DNA of 64,000 nucleotides from JAMXLO01 sp037201625 (GCA_037201625.1 JBBCGR010000001.1:124001-188000), one strand, 5' to 3'. Positions 8,473-16,792 are shown, numbered from the stretch's first letter. Notes: generated by a model from the letters alone, not told the origin. Made by a program: numbers and translations.

Positions 8473-9417
8473 TCAAACTGCCAGTAAGTCAAGGACTTCC
8501 GTCTCAGGTCCAATTGTCTTGCGGTAAACAATCATATTCATGGAGATTGGTCCTACTTGCTGCGGGACTTCTCCCTCAAAGGCTTCCCAATCCGAAAAAT
8601 CCGGCGAGAAGGTCCCGGTGTAGAGCGAACCTCCGGAGGGCAGGCTCCACGACATCGTCTGCCAGTCATAGAACATGTCCCCCGTTATGGGAACAAACTT
8701 GGTCCTGACCTCCCTCTGCCGCAGGGCATGAAACACTATTTCCGTGACAGATCTTAACTGTCCATCTATATCCATCGACTTTGGATCATCGAATACTACT
8801 TTCACACTTATCCACCCAGGATCGGGATGATCCTTCAACTCTGTCTCAAGTTTTTTTTTGAACCAATTTAATACACTGCACTCCTTGCAAAGGATTTTTT
8901 CCGCGTTCCAAGGGACGGATAGTGGCTCGTGCTCCTTAAACCCTAGGTCGACGCGAAGCTTGGGCCAACTATAGATAGTTACATACGACTGAAACCCCAC
9001 TCGAAATGGCGTAGACGAGCCCTCCTCTGGCAGCAGGGAGAGTGCCCCCACATTATGCTCTTTCGCCAGTGATATGGCCTCTTCAGTGAAACCTGCTCGC
9101 GAGACTATGCCCCTGATATTGGCGCCGACCGAAGATGCCTTGATTATGAAGGCCTCCACCTGACCGATATCGATGGGGCGTGCTTTATCTCTGCATTCAA
9201 GAACAGCGAGGGCGGGGCTGCCCCAAACATTCCCTTCCACCACGACGTCAAACTGACGTTTTCGACCCCGGCCGTCAGTCAGCTTCTTATTGTGCGTAAC
9301 GATCGCATCGGGACTGTACAGCCGCTGTATGGCTGTAACAGCCTTCTCAAATCGCTGCCACGTGCGTTCGGAACCGGTGGTGTGAGTCAGGGGTTCCTCC
9401 GAAACCAGTTTCAGCAA
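8473..9417 (-). CDS. Mrr-like PD-(D/E)XK restriction endonuclease-fold protein
   Basis: This 314-residue protein has an N-terminal nuclease-like domain (about 15-130). QFDVVVEG supplies the metal-binding Asp57 and ALAVLECRDK supplies Glu74, as in Mrr-type restriction endonuclease domains that cleave DNA at modified or foreign sites. The canonical third residue of E-x-K is Arg76 here, with Lys78 two positions on, so catalysis may be altered or use the shifted lysine. The C-terminal half (about 150-314) is not recognised. Base composition is clearly lower in GC than the flanking genes and codon use is different, suggesting acquisition from elsewhere. No methyltransferase or other restriction partner is next to it. 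It sits between purL and purQ. Confidence 0.7.
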   Translation of the reverse strand: MLKLVSEEPLTHTTGSERTWQRFEKAVTAIQRLYSPDAIVTHNKKLTDGRGRKRQFDVVVEGNVWGSPALAVLECRDKARPIDIGQVEAFIIKASSVGANIRGIVSRAGFTEEAISLAKEHNVGALSLLPEEGSSTPFRVGFQSYVTIYSWPKLRVDLGFKEHEPLSVPWNAEKILCKECSVLNWFKKKLETELKDHPDPGWISVKVVFDDPKSMDIDGQLRSVTEIVFHALRQREVRTKFVPITGDMFYDWQTMSWSLPSGGSLYTGTFSPDFSDWEAFEGEVPQQVGPISMNMIVYRKTIGPETEVLDLLAV

Positions 9418-9933
9418 TCATAACCAGTTTACTCAGGCCTTCTCAACGGCCTGCCCCTCGTCAACGCGGCCCGTGTCAACTGTCAAGGCTAGGATGCGAC
9501 GCCTATACGGCAGCCGAGCCGACTTCGGCAGATGGCCGACATCGTCGAGCCGCAGGACATCCCGACCCGCTATCGCGGTGTCGCGGCACCGGCTGACGGT
9601 GCGCAATCACTACCGTCTACCCGCGATGCACTTTGGCCCCAGGCGACCGCGTCCAGCTGCTGGAAGGGCACTTGGTTACAGGTCCCCGATCCGGTCCCCG
9701 CCATGCACTGGCGACCGGCGTGCTGACCGAACTGCTAGTCCCGACCGCGCGGCCGGCCGGCGCATGTCCGCATCCAGGGCCCGATCAAGCCAAACGATTG
9801 CTCGGGGCCTGTCTGCCGCAGCCCTCAGGCGAGCAAATACGGCAGCGTCTCCGCAGCCGAGATGGCAGCAACGCCCCAGGTTGACGCACCACCTGAGTCG
9901 GCGATCCCCGTCGCGCGGATCTTCGCTTCGCGC
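9418..9933. other. Intergenic region without a supported gene
   Basis: These 516 bases between the nuclease-like gene and purQ show no frame with recognisable protein motifs, no RNA gene and no clear repeat. The GC level is back to the window average from about 9500. Short open frames here lack ribosome sites and read as chance frames. Confidence 0.5.
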
Positions 9934-10614
9934 CTATGCGGCGGCGAGCGCGTCGAACAGCGGCTTGCCGTCGGTGCCGCCCATCAGCGGGTCCACCAGG
10001 TCCTCGGGATGCGGCATCAGCCCCAGCACGCGCAGGTTGGGCGACAGGATGCCGGCGATGCTGCGGGCACTGCCGTTGAGGTTGGCCTCCGGCGTGATCT
10101 CGCCCGAAGGCGATGTGTAGCGCAGGGCGACCAGGCCCTCGCCCTCCAGCCGGTCGAGCGTGGCATCATCGGCGAAATAATTGCCGTCGCCATGCGCCAT
10201 CACCGCACGGAAGGTCTGGCCGCGCTGGTAGCGGCTGGTGAACGCCGTGTCGGTGCGCTCGACCCGCAGGTGGCAGTCCATCGCCAGGAAGCGCAGCGAG
10301 GCGTTGCGCAGCAGGGCGCCGGGCAGCAGGCCGGCCTCGGTCAGGATCTGGAAGCCGTTGCAGACGCCCAGCACGTAGCCGCCGCGTTCGGCGTGCGCGC
10401 GCACCGCCGCCATCACCGGGGCATGCGCCGCCATCGCGCCGCAGCGCAGGTAGTCGCCATGCGAGAAGCCGCCCGGCACCACCACCAGGTCGAGGCCCGC
10501 AAGGTCGGTCTCCCGGTGCCACACCATGCGCGGCTCGGCGCCCGACTGGCGCAGCGCGATCGCCATGTCGCGCTCGCGGTTGATGCCGGGAAACACGATA
10601 ATGCCGGCCTTCAC
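9934..10614 (-). CDS. purQ: Phosphoribosylformylglycinamidine synthase subunit PurQ
   Basis: The 226-residue protein is the class I glutamine amidotransferase subunit of FGAM synthase. It hydrolyses glutamine and delivers ammonia to PurL. The nucleophile is Cys85 in GVCNGFQ, and the catalytic His202 and Glu204 are in LMPHPED. VVPGGFSHGDYLRCGAMA matches the family closely. The start is GTG at 10614 (VKAGIIVFPG); an upstream in-frame extension would run through the preceding gene. It lies 25 bp after the Rap1a-like gene and, with purS, forms a tight minus-strand cluster. The length is normal for bacterial PurQ. Confidence 0.97.
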   Translation of the reverse strand: MKAGIIVFPGINRERDMAIALRQSGAEPRMVWHRETDLAGLDLVVVPGGFSHGDYLRCGAMAAHAPVMAAVRAHAERGGYVLGVCNGFQILTEAGLLPGALLRNASLRFLAMDCHLRVERTDTAFTSRYQRGQTFRAVMAHGDGNYFADDATLDRLEGEGLVALRYTSPSGEITPEANLNGSARSIAGILSPNLRVLGLMPHPEDLVDPLMGGTDGKPLFDALAAA

Positions 10615-10639
10615 CGGCGGGCCTCCGGGAGGCCGGCCG

Positions 10640-11020
10640 TCACCGGCGCGGCTCCGGGCAGGGAAAGAAGCGGACGATCGCCTGGCCGATGGCAGCGGTG
10701 GCCGGGCCGTCCTCATGCGTGTCGGCATAGGCGGTGACCACCTGGGCCAGCAGGTCGGGCGTGAAGTCGGGCGGCGGGCAGACGCCACGCGGCGGCGTCG
10801 GCGCGAATTGCAGGTCGTAGACGCCCGAGACGTAGCCCACGCAGGTCGCGTGCTGGGCGGGGTCCGAGGCATGGCAGGCCGCGGCAAGCTGCTTGGAGGT
10901 CATGACGCGCCAGCCGGGTGCCGGCTGCGCCTGGGCCGGCGCCTCGGTCGCGGTCACCGCCGTCGTCGCGAGGGCAAGAAGCAGCGCGGGCAGCGCCGTG
11001 CTCCGGCTCCGATCAGCCAT
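10640..11020 (-). CDS. Secreted Rap1a/Tai-like small protein inside the purine cluster
   Basis: The 126-residue protein starts with a signal peptide (cleavage likely near residue 31, AQA-QP). Four cysteines (49, 60, 81, 121) could form two disulfides. The pattern AACHASD...CVGYVSGV...CPPPDFTPDLLAQVV...FPCP resembles the Rap1a/Tai immunity-protein family, whose founders protect Serratia from type VI amidase effectors in the periplasm. No effector gene is nearby, so an immunity role is not supported by context, and many orphan Rap1a-domain proteins have unknown jobs. Its start overlaps the purS end by 8 bp and it ends 25 bp before purQ, so it is co-transcribed with purine genes. Confidence 0.7.
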   Translation of the reverse strand: MADRSRSTALPALLLALATTAVTATEAPAQAQPAPGWRVMTSKQLAAACHASDPAQHATCVGYVSGVYDLQFAPTPPRGVCPPPDFTPDLLAQVVTAYADTHEDGPATAAIGQAIVRFFPCPEPRR

Positions 11021-11255
11021 CCACCGACACCCTGAAGCTTTCGATCACGGTATTCGCCAGCAGCTTGCGCGCCATCTCCTCGGCCACGACCCGCGCACGA
11101 TCGGGATCGCTCTCCGCCAGTTCCAGCTCGATCACCTTCCCTGCCCTCACCTCGCCGACAGTGCCGAAGCCCAGCGTATGCAGCGCATGGCCGATCGCCT
11201 TGCCCTGCGGGTCCAGCACGCCCGGCTTCAGCATCACGGTCACGGTCGCCTTCAC
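11013..11255 (-). CDS. purS: Phosphoribosylformylglycinamidine synthase subunit PurS
   Basis: The 80-residue protein matches PurS: MKATVTVMLKPGVLDPQG, GKAIGHALHTLGF, VRAGKVIELEL and a C-terminal helix ending NTVIESFRV. PurS dimers bridge PurL and PurQ and are needed for ammonia channelling in the multi-subunit FGAM synthase. The length is normal. It overlaps the following Rap1a-like gene by 8 bp. In relatives purC lies directly upstream; here purC is almost 4 kb away, beyond the GxxExxY units. Confidence 0.96.
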   Translation of the reverse strand: MKATVTVMLKPGVLDPQGKAIGHALHTLGFGTVGEVRAGKVIELELAESDPDRARVVAEEMARKLLANTVIESFRVSVDG

Positions 11256-11469
11256 TGCATTTGCTCCGGGCCCTTCGGGTTGCGCGCCCCGCCATATAGC
11301 AACACCGGCGAAGTCCCGCCATGCCGGGCCGGCCGTGCCTGCCCTCGGTCGGGATTCGGGGGTTCGCGCTTCCTCAAGGGGAAGGCTTTGGCACCGAGGC
11401 AGGACGGCAGGCTGCCTGCGCGCGAACGGACCGAGCCGATCGTCGGCCTCGCCATCGAGGCGGGGGGCA

Positions 11470-12021
11470 GTGCGTGCTGGGATAGCCGCATAGCCCCCCA
11501 GGGCTCAAGCGGTCCCTCCGACCGTAAGAAAATGGAACCGCAAAACACGCAAAACACGCAAAAAGAGGCGGCGCCTCACAGGGCCATGACGATGCGTTTG
11601 ATCTCAAGGCGGGGCTTGCCGAAGTTGAGCAGCAAGCAGAGATGCAATCCCGTGGCCTTCAGATAATTCAGGCACTGCGCGCGATGAATCTCGTCGATCG
11701 CCCTGGTTGCCTTCAATTCGACGCGGACGCTGTGTTCAACGAACAGGTCAACAGTATAATCCCCGACTACGATCCCATCGTATCGAACCACCACGGGATG
11801 CTGTTGCGAGACGACGAGCCCGGACTTGCGCAGCTCGTGCACCAATGCGTTTTCATAGACCTTCTCAAGGAATCCGGTGCCGAGCGCATGCAGCACCGTC
11901 AGAGCGCAGCCAATGATTCGTTTGGACAGCAGGTTAACCCTGTCCTCCCCGGTATCCATTTGCGTGTTTTGCGTGTTTTGCGGTTCCATTTTCCTTTCTC
12001 ATTGCCGGCACAACCTTGCCA
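11470..12021. mobile_element. 552-bp GxxExxY unit, copy A
   Basis: Positions 11470-12021 are repeated at 13527-14078 with a constant offset of 2057 and about a dozen substitutions and no indels by eye (about 98% identity). Within the unit, perfect 35-base inverted repeats lie at 11528-11562 and 11959-11993, containing a 9-base motif (CGCAAAACA) iterated in tandem. They enclose one gene for a GxxExxY PD-(D/E)XK-like protein, whose first ten or so codons lie inside one inverted repeat. No transposase is encoded and no target-site duplication is obvious. The arrangement suggests a small non-autonomous mobile unit, which is an inference. Confidence 0.7.
11576..11989 (-). CDS. GxxExxY protein (PD-(D/E)XK nuclease-like), copy A
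   Basis: The 137-residue protein contains GFLEKVY (39-45), the signature of the GxxExxY family. Further on are Asp81 (GDYTVDLFV), Glu91-x-Lys93 (VELKAT) and QCLNYL (105-110), together the active-site layout of a PD-(D/E)XK nuclease with a QxxxY motif. The biochemical role of the family is unknown. The first codons (MEPQNTQNTQ) fall within a 35-base inverted repeat, so the internal Met11 (MDTGED) may be the real start. It differs from copy B at only four residues by eye: Arg/Gly17, Pro/Arg65, Arg/Leu89 and the last residue. It lies between purS and purC. Confidence 0.85.
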   Translation of the reverse strand: MEPQNTQNTQMDTGEDRVNLLSKRIIGCALTVLHALGTGFLEKVYENALVHELRKSGLVVSQQHPVVVRYDGIVVGDYTVDLFVEHSVRVELKATRAIDEIHRAQCLNYLKATGLHLCLLLNFGKPRLEIKRIVMAL

Positions 12022-13020
12022 ATTCATTGACGCCAGCAACTCGCACCGCGATCGCGAAGCCGCGCCCCGGGTGAAGCGCGGCTCACCCACAAAAGCGCTG
12101 TGGACCCGCCACCTGATGGAGACCCCCCGTCGCGTCAGGCGCCGTTCGCCTCCACCGCCCCGGCCGCGCGACCGCCGTCCCGCAAGGAGACCACCGAGGC
12201 CGATCAAGGCAAGCGCCCAGGAGGCCGGTTCGGGAACGGAGGAGGCGGCGGGAGTCACATCCGCCAGCGTCGTGCCGACCCGAATATCGCCGTAGGTCCA
12301 GCCCCAGCTATCCGACCAGTGGAGATAGGTTGCCGCGGACGGCGCGAACGGGGCGGGGATGGTCGCATCGGGGAGTCCCAGCGGCGCGCCGATGGTGGGA
12401 TCGACATAGAGATAGGCCTGGCCGGTATCGGTGATGTGGACAACCAGGAGGTCGGTCTGACCAGGCGCCGCGTCAATCGTTCCCTGGGCCACGCCGTCGC
12501 TCGTCTGCAGGCTGTATTTGGCCGTCGGGTTCGGCTGCAGGCCGGGCACGCCGATATAGACAAAGTTGTTGCTCGCGTCGTCCACCGCGATCCCACCGTA
12601 GTTCGGATTGGCCGCGAAACCCGTGACGTCGACATCCTTGATCAGAAAGCTGATCCAGAGGTCGGTCGTGGCGGTGTTGGCGGAGAAAAAGCGCTGGGCG
12701 GTGGAATTCACGCAGTAGGTGCAAGCCACATAAGGCGGGCTCGCCGCGCCATAGCCGGACGTGGCAAGCCCCGCATAGCTCAGCGCGGGAGCGACCGTGC
12801 GGGGCGCCGTGAAAAAAGGATTCTGCCAGCCGGACGTGAACCCGGTCCCGGTGTTGGGACCGATGCCTGGGCCGTGGCCGATGTCCTGGCTGCCATCGGG
12901 ATAGATGGTCCCACCGACGCTGTAGCCTGGATCATCGAAAAATTCGGTGGCGAGGACGGACGCCTCCGCCCGAGCGGTCGAGACGAGCACAGCGGCGAGA
13001 GCGATGGCGGAACGCCTCAT
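11899..13020 (-). CDS. PEP-CTERM sorted secreted protein with an abnormal C-terminal extension
   Basis: The first ~288 residues form a typical PEP-CTERM protein: a signal peptide (MRRSAIALAAVLVSTARAEA), a beta-rich extracellular domain with two close cysteines (C100, C103), and the sorting signal VPEPASW (262-268), a hydrophobic helix and an Arg cluster. Such proteins are cut and sorted by an exosortase, which is not in this window. The frame does not stop after the Arg cluster but runs another ~85 residues, crossing into GxxExxY copy A and overlapping that gene by 91 bp. A TGA in another frame at 12137-12135 would end the protein right after the Arg cluster, so either a one-base indel or insertion of the repeat removed the natural stop. 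The C-terminal end is therefore doubtful. Confidence 0.7.
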   Translation of the reverse strand: MRRSAIALAAVLVSTARAEASVLATEFFDDPGYSVGGTIYPDGSQDIGHGPGIGPNTGTGFTSGWQNPFFTAPRTVAPALSYAGLATSGYGAASPPYVACTYCVNSTAQRFFSANTATTDLWISFLIKDVDVTGFAANPNYGGIAVDDASNNFVYIGVPGLQPNPTAKYSLQTSDGVAQGTIDAAPGQTDLLVVHITDTGQAYLYVDPTIGAPLGLPDATIPAPFAPSAATYLHWSDSWGWTYGDIRVGTTLADVTPAASSVPEPASWALALIGLGGLLAGRRSRGRGGGGERRLTRRGVSIRWRVHSAFVGEPRFTRGAASRSRCELLASMNWQGCAGNEKGKWNRKTRKTRKWIPGRTGLTCCPNESLAAL

Positions 13021-13526
13021 CTATCGTGTCCCTTCGAGCTTTCACGGTCGGCGCGGGGATCTTATCGGTGGACCACCAAGAGGCCTGGCTATCGGTATGA
13101 GGGCAGCTTCGTCCGGTCAGGCTACGACGTCGGAACGTTACGCAGAGTTTTCATGACATGGGATGGTGGGGACGATCCCACCCGTCCGGCCGAAACGCCG
13201 GCTTGGCTGCATGGATAAGCGTCAGCGAGGCCAACTGCGAGCGCTCCCGCGACCGCAGCAATCGCCCCGCCGGAACGGTCACAGAGGTTGGTTGATCGGC
13301 CATCTGACCGTGACATTATGCCGGAAAGGCGACGATCGCAAAGTGATATGGATTGGCTCGCCCCAGCGGGCCGACGTGAGATCGGTCCACCCGAAACACC
13401 GTTGTCGGTGCAGTCTCATGACGGTCATATCCTCCCGGAAATCCGGAAGTCTTGATTGATGGAACTGGCCAGCGGCAAGCACTTTGATGAGCCGGCCGTC
13501 GGCTCTCGGGGCCCCTCCTCCTGCCG
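13021..13526. other. Intergenic region without a supported gene
   Basis: These 506 bases lie upstream of the PEP-CTERM gene and before GxxExxY copy B. No recognisable protein, RNA or repeat was found. The promoter of the PEP-CTERM gene is presumably in the part next to 13021. Confidence 0.45.
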
Positions 13527-14078
13527 GTGCGTGCTGGGATAGCCGCATAGCCCCCCAGGGCTCAAGCGGTCCCTCCAACCGTAAGAAAATGGAACCGCAA
13601 AACACGCAAAACACGCAAAAGGAGGCGGTGCCTTACGGGGCCATGACGATGCGTTTGATCTCAAGGCGGGGCTTGCCGAAGTTGAGCAGCAAGCAGAGAT
13701 GCAATCCTGTGGCCTTCAGATAATTCAGACACTGCGCGCGATGAATCTCGTCGATCGCCCTGGTTGCCTTCAATTCGACGAGGACGCTGTGTTCAACGAA
13801 CAGGTCAACAGTATAGTCCCCGACCACGATCCCATCGTATCGAACCACCACGCGATGCTGTTGCGAGACGACGAGCCCGGACTTGCGCAGCTCGTGCACC
13901 AATGCGTTTTCATAGACCTTCTCAAGGAATCCGGTGCCGAGCGCATGCAGCACCGTCAGAGCGCAGCCAATGATTCGTTTGGACAGCAGGTTAACCCCGT
14001 CCTCCCCGGTATCCATTTGCGTGTTTTGCGTGTTTTGCGGTTCCATTTTCCTTTCTCATTGCCGGCACAACCTTGCCA
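13527..14078. mobile_element. 552-bp GxxExxY unit, copy B
   Basis: This is the second copy of the unit at 11470-12021, in the same orientation, with the same internal inverted repeats and boundaries. Similarity stops abruptly to the left of 13527 and fades to the right of 14078, with a further short match (TGACGCCAGCAA) just outside. The two copies flank the PEP-CTERM gene, so they are also long direct repeats that could recombine and delete about 2 kb. Confidence 0.7.
13633..14046 (-). CDS. GxxExxY protein (PD-(D/E)XK nuclease-like), copy B
   Basis: The 137-residue protein is almost identical to the copy at 11576-11989, with GFLEKVY, the Asp81/Glu91-Lys93 site and QCLNYL all intact. Both copies keep open frames and active-site residues, which argues that the product is functional or that the duplication is very recent. 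The start is uncertain for the same reason as in copy A: codons 1-10 lie in the inverted repeat. It is downstream (minus strand) of the frameshifted hypothetical region and upstream of the PEP-CTERM gene. Confidence 0.85.
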   Translation of the reverse strand: MEPQNTQNTQMDTGEDGVNLLSKRIIGCALTVLHALGTGFLEKVYENALVHELRKSGLVVSQQHRVVVRYDGIVVGDYTVDLFVEHSVLVELKATRAIDEIHRAQCLNYLKATGLHLCLLLNFGKPRLEIKRIVMAP

Positions 14079-14177
14079 CTTCGGTGACGCCAGCAAACCG
14101 CGCCGCAAGCCGACGCCCACCCGCCAGTTAGTCACACACCCCTTGAACGTCACCCATACAAACACAACCTCCACCCC

Positions 14178-14899
14178 ATGTCCGACGCGGCCACCACCGG
14201 GCCTTCGCCCAACCTCCTCCACCAGCTCTCCGCTTCTGGCTTCCGTGTCATCGTCCACAAGCTCCGCCAGGAGATCCCGCCGCCCGACACCGACGATCCC
14301 GACGAGATCGCCCTCCTGGTGACGCCGCGATCGCCGAGGTCGCCTCCATGCTGCCCGCCAACATCGAGGAGGCGAAAATCGCCGCCCGCGCCGTCTCTGC
14401 CGACGCCCAGGCCTCCGACTGCATCCGTCACGCCCGCCGGTGGTTCAGCGACCACGCCGCCGCCATGCGGTGCCATGCCCAGGCCAGCCTCATGATGCGC
14501 ACCGCCAACGCCGCGCGTGCGCTGCTGCTGCGCCTGCAAACGGCCCGCCACAAGCGCGAGGCCGTTACGGCCAACTGCGACAAGGACGCCTGGACCGAGC
14601 ACTGCGCCGCCGGCCTGATGGCGGCCGGCCGCGACGCTGCGCCCGCCCCGCCAGCGCCGCCTCCCGCCCCGCCGGCGGCTCACGAGGACGCCGGGGAGAT
14701 GTTCGCGCGCTACGACGAAGCCGAGCAGTACGCCGTGACCTACCCGCAGCGCGGAGCCGAGATCCGTGCCTATGGCGGCGTCCCGCCCACCGCCCGCTAC
14801 GGCCCACCGGAGCCGGAGATGGTCCGCGCCCTCATCGCCAGCACCAGCCCCATCCTCCGGAAGATCGACCAGGACTATGCCCGGCGTGTCCCGGCGTGA
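14178..14899 (+). pseudogene. Hypothetical protein interrupted by one frameshift
   Basis: A frame from ATG 14178 (MSDAATTGPSPNLLHQLSAS) reads well to about residue 47 (DEIALL). Coding character then switches to the frame of 14348-14899 (AIAEVASMLPANIEEAKIAAR...), which ends at 14899. Joined across one indel near 14320 the product would be about 240 residues: helical and Ala/Arg-rich, with a proline-rich stretch (PAPPAPPPAPPAAHE) and a C-terminal acidic/aromatic part. No signal peptide and no recognised domain are seen. Whether the shift is real or a sequence error cannot be decided here. It is transcribed against the purine genes and lies in the insert between purS and purC. Confidence 0.5.
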
Positions 14900-15184
14900 G
14901 GACCGGTGCGTTCCCATCGCTGCCTGTGCGGTCGACAGGCCTGATTAATTTTCAACACCGAGGAAGCGTGAGGACCGCGGAGGGCCACCGAGGAACAGCG
15001 AATGTGCTTCGCACGGAGCGCCCGGATCCACACTCCGCGGTCGTCCGGCCTTGCTCGGCGTCAGAATTCGGTCGCTGCGGCCACCAGGGCTCTGCCGTGG
15101 TCCCCTGGCACCGAATCCCATGGAAAGGGCAACGAGACGCTGGTGAGACGCTCGGCGCCAGTGAGACGCCCGGCGCCGCGCGCC

Positions 15185-15949
15185 TTACTGCATCAGTTCC
15201 GGGCCCTTCATGTCGCGCACGCCGGCCTCGGGCAGGATGCCGAGCCGCTTGGCGACTTCCTGGTAGGCCTCCTCGACCTTGCCCAGGTCGCGGCGGAAGC
15301 GGTCCTTGTCCATCTTCTCGTTGGTCTTGCTGTCCCACAGCCGGCAATTGTCCGGGCTGATCTCGTCGGCCAGCACGATGCGCATCTCCTCGTTCTCCCA
15401 GAGGCGCCCGAACTCCAGCTTGAAGTCCACCAGCGTGATGCCGACGCCCAGGAACAGCCCGGTCAGGAAGTCGTTGATGCGCAGCGTCAGCGCCACGATG
15501 TCGTCGATGTCGGCGGTGTTGGCCCAGCCGAAGCAGGTGATGTGCTCCTCGGACACCATCGGGTCCTCGAGCGCGTCGTTCTTGTAATAGTACTCGATGA
15601 TCGAGCGCGGCAGGCGGGTGCCCTCCGGGATGCCCAGCCGCTTCGACAGGCTGCCGGCGGCGACGTTGCGCACCACCACCTCGAGCGGGATGATCTCCAC
15701 CTCGCGGATGAGTTGTTCGCGCATGTTGAGCCGGCGGACGAAATGGGTGGGGACGCCGATCTCGCCCAGCCGCATCATCAGGTATTCGCTGATGCGGTTG
15801 TTCAGCACGCCCTTGCCGGTGATCACACCCTTCTTCTGCGCGTTGAAAGCGGTGGCATCGTCCTTGAAGTACTGCACGAGGGTGCCAGGCTCCGGCCCCT
15901 CGAACAGGATCTTGGCTTTCCCCTCGTAAAGCTGGCGGCGGCGGGCCAT
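15185..15949 (-). CDS. purC: Phosphoribosylaminoimidazole-succinocarboxamide synthase
   Basis: The 254-residue SAICAR synthetase joins CAIR with aspartate using ATP. The N-terminus RRQLYEGKAKILFE is the ATP-binding start of the family; FNAQKKGVI, EVVVRNVAAGSL (substrate loop) and LVDFKLEFGR with DEISPDNCRLWD complete the set. The start at 15949 (MARRRQ) is preceded by AAGGGG; a longer frame to 16030 has no family support. In related genomes purS and purQ follow immediately. Here the next purine gene on the strand is purS, 3.9 kb downstream, after accessory DNA. Confidence 0.97.
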   Translation of the reverse strand: MARRRQLYEGKAKILFEGPEPGTLVQYFKDDATAFNAQKKGVITGKGVLNNRISEYLMMRLGEIGVPTHFVRRLNMREQLIREVEIIPLEVVVRNVAAGSLSKRLGIPEGTRLPRSIIEYYYKNDALEDPMVSEEHITCFGWANTADIDDIVALTLRINDFLTGLFLGVGITLVDFKLEFGRLWENEEMRIVLADEISPDNCRLWDSKTNEKMDKDRFRRDLGKVEEAYQEVAKRLGILPEAGVRDMKGPELMQ

Positions 15950-16011
15950 CACGATCCCCTTCTGGGCGAGTGGGGCGGATATAGCAGTGCAGCGACCGGG
16001 CCGCCATGGCA

Positions 16012-16078
16012 GGGGCGCTCGGGGTTTCACCCCGGACCCCGACCAGGTGGCTCCGCCCCTTGGTCTTGGCCCCGGTCA
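16012..16078. repeat. Short copy of the hairpin-rich dispersed repeat
   Basis: The stretch containing GGGGTTTCACCCC followed by GGACCCCGACCAGG resembles the start of the multi-hairpin element at about 59076 (GGGGTTTCACCCC then GAACCCCGACCAAGG). It lies in the gap between purC and the NRDE gene and can form a small hairpin. Confidence 0.5.
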
Positions 16079-16792
16079 CCCCACACGCCGGAACGCCGCC
16101 TCATGCGGCGCGCCGGCGGCGAACAGCCAGATCGCCGGCTCCCCAAGCGGCAGGGCAACCAGCGAGGAGCACACCGTGCCGAACCCCCCGCGCGGCACCA
16201 CGTTGAGCTGCTCTCCCGGCTCGCCGCCACGGTCCGCCAGCAGGGCCTGCCAGGCGCGCCAGTCGCCCGGCTCCGGCGCCGGCGCGGCCCGGAACCGCCC
16301 CAGATGCCGCGCCACGCGCGGGCTGTCCGGATCGTCCGGGTCATGCGCGGTGACCATGTGCAGGCCGGGCGCCAGCTTCTGCGCCTCGGGCCGGCCATAG
16401 CCCAGGCCTCGCACGAAGATCGCGCCCGACCGGTCGGCCAGCACCATGTTGAAGCTGCGCCAGGCACCGGCATCGAGGCTCGCGATGGCCGCTGCGGCGT
16501 CCTCCGCGGTCGACTGCCCCAGCGCCAGCAGCGGCAACTCCCCGCGGCTGCGCTTGCCCGCAGCAGGCCCCAGGCTGCCGGGCCGGTTCAGCACGGCGGC
16601 GACCACGCCGGCGCGGTTCACGCCCATCCAGGTGCCGCCGCCGCTGCGGTCCCGGCCGGCCACCACGTCCGGCTGCTCCGGCCAATAGGCGGCCGGCGGA
16701 TCCCAGGCGCGCTCCAGCATCTCGTCACGGTTGGCGGCGAGCAGCAGAGGCCAGGCATGGCCCGGACGGACCAGGACGACGACGGTGCACAT
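16076..16792 (-). CDS. NRDE family protein (TANGO2-like)
   Basis: The 238-residue protein starts MCTVVVLVRPG and contains AANRDEML at about 19-26, the NRDE motif that names the family, then WMGVNRAGVVAAVLNRP. The Cys2 and NRDE residues resemble an N-terminal nucleophile hydrolase site, but no reaction is established. Eukaryotic relatives (TANGO2) are linked to Golgi, mitochondrial and heme handling. It is cytoplasmic, with no signal peptide. It lies 126 bp upstream of purC on the same strand and could be co-transcribed with it. Confidence 0.85.
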   Translation of the reverse strand: MCTVVVLVRPGHAWPLLLAANRDEMLERAWDPPAAYWPEQPDVVAGRDRSGGGTWMGVNRAGVVAAVLNRPGSLGPAAGKRSRGELPLLALGQSTAEDAAAAIASLDAGAWRSFNMVLADRSGAIFVRGLGYGRPEAQKLAPGLHMVTAHDPDDPDSPRVARHLGRFRAAPAPEPGDWRAWQALLADRGGEPGEQLNVVPRGGFGTVCSSLVALPLGEPAIWLFAAGAPHEAAFRRVG

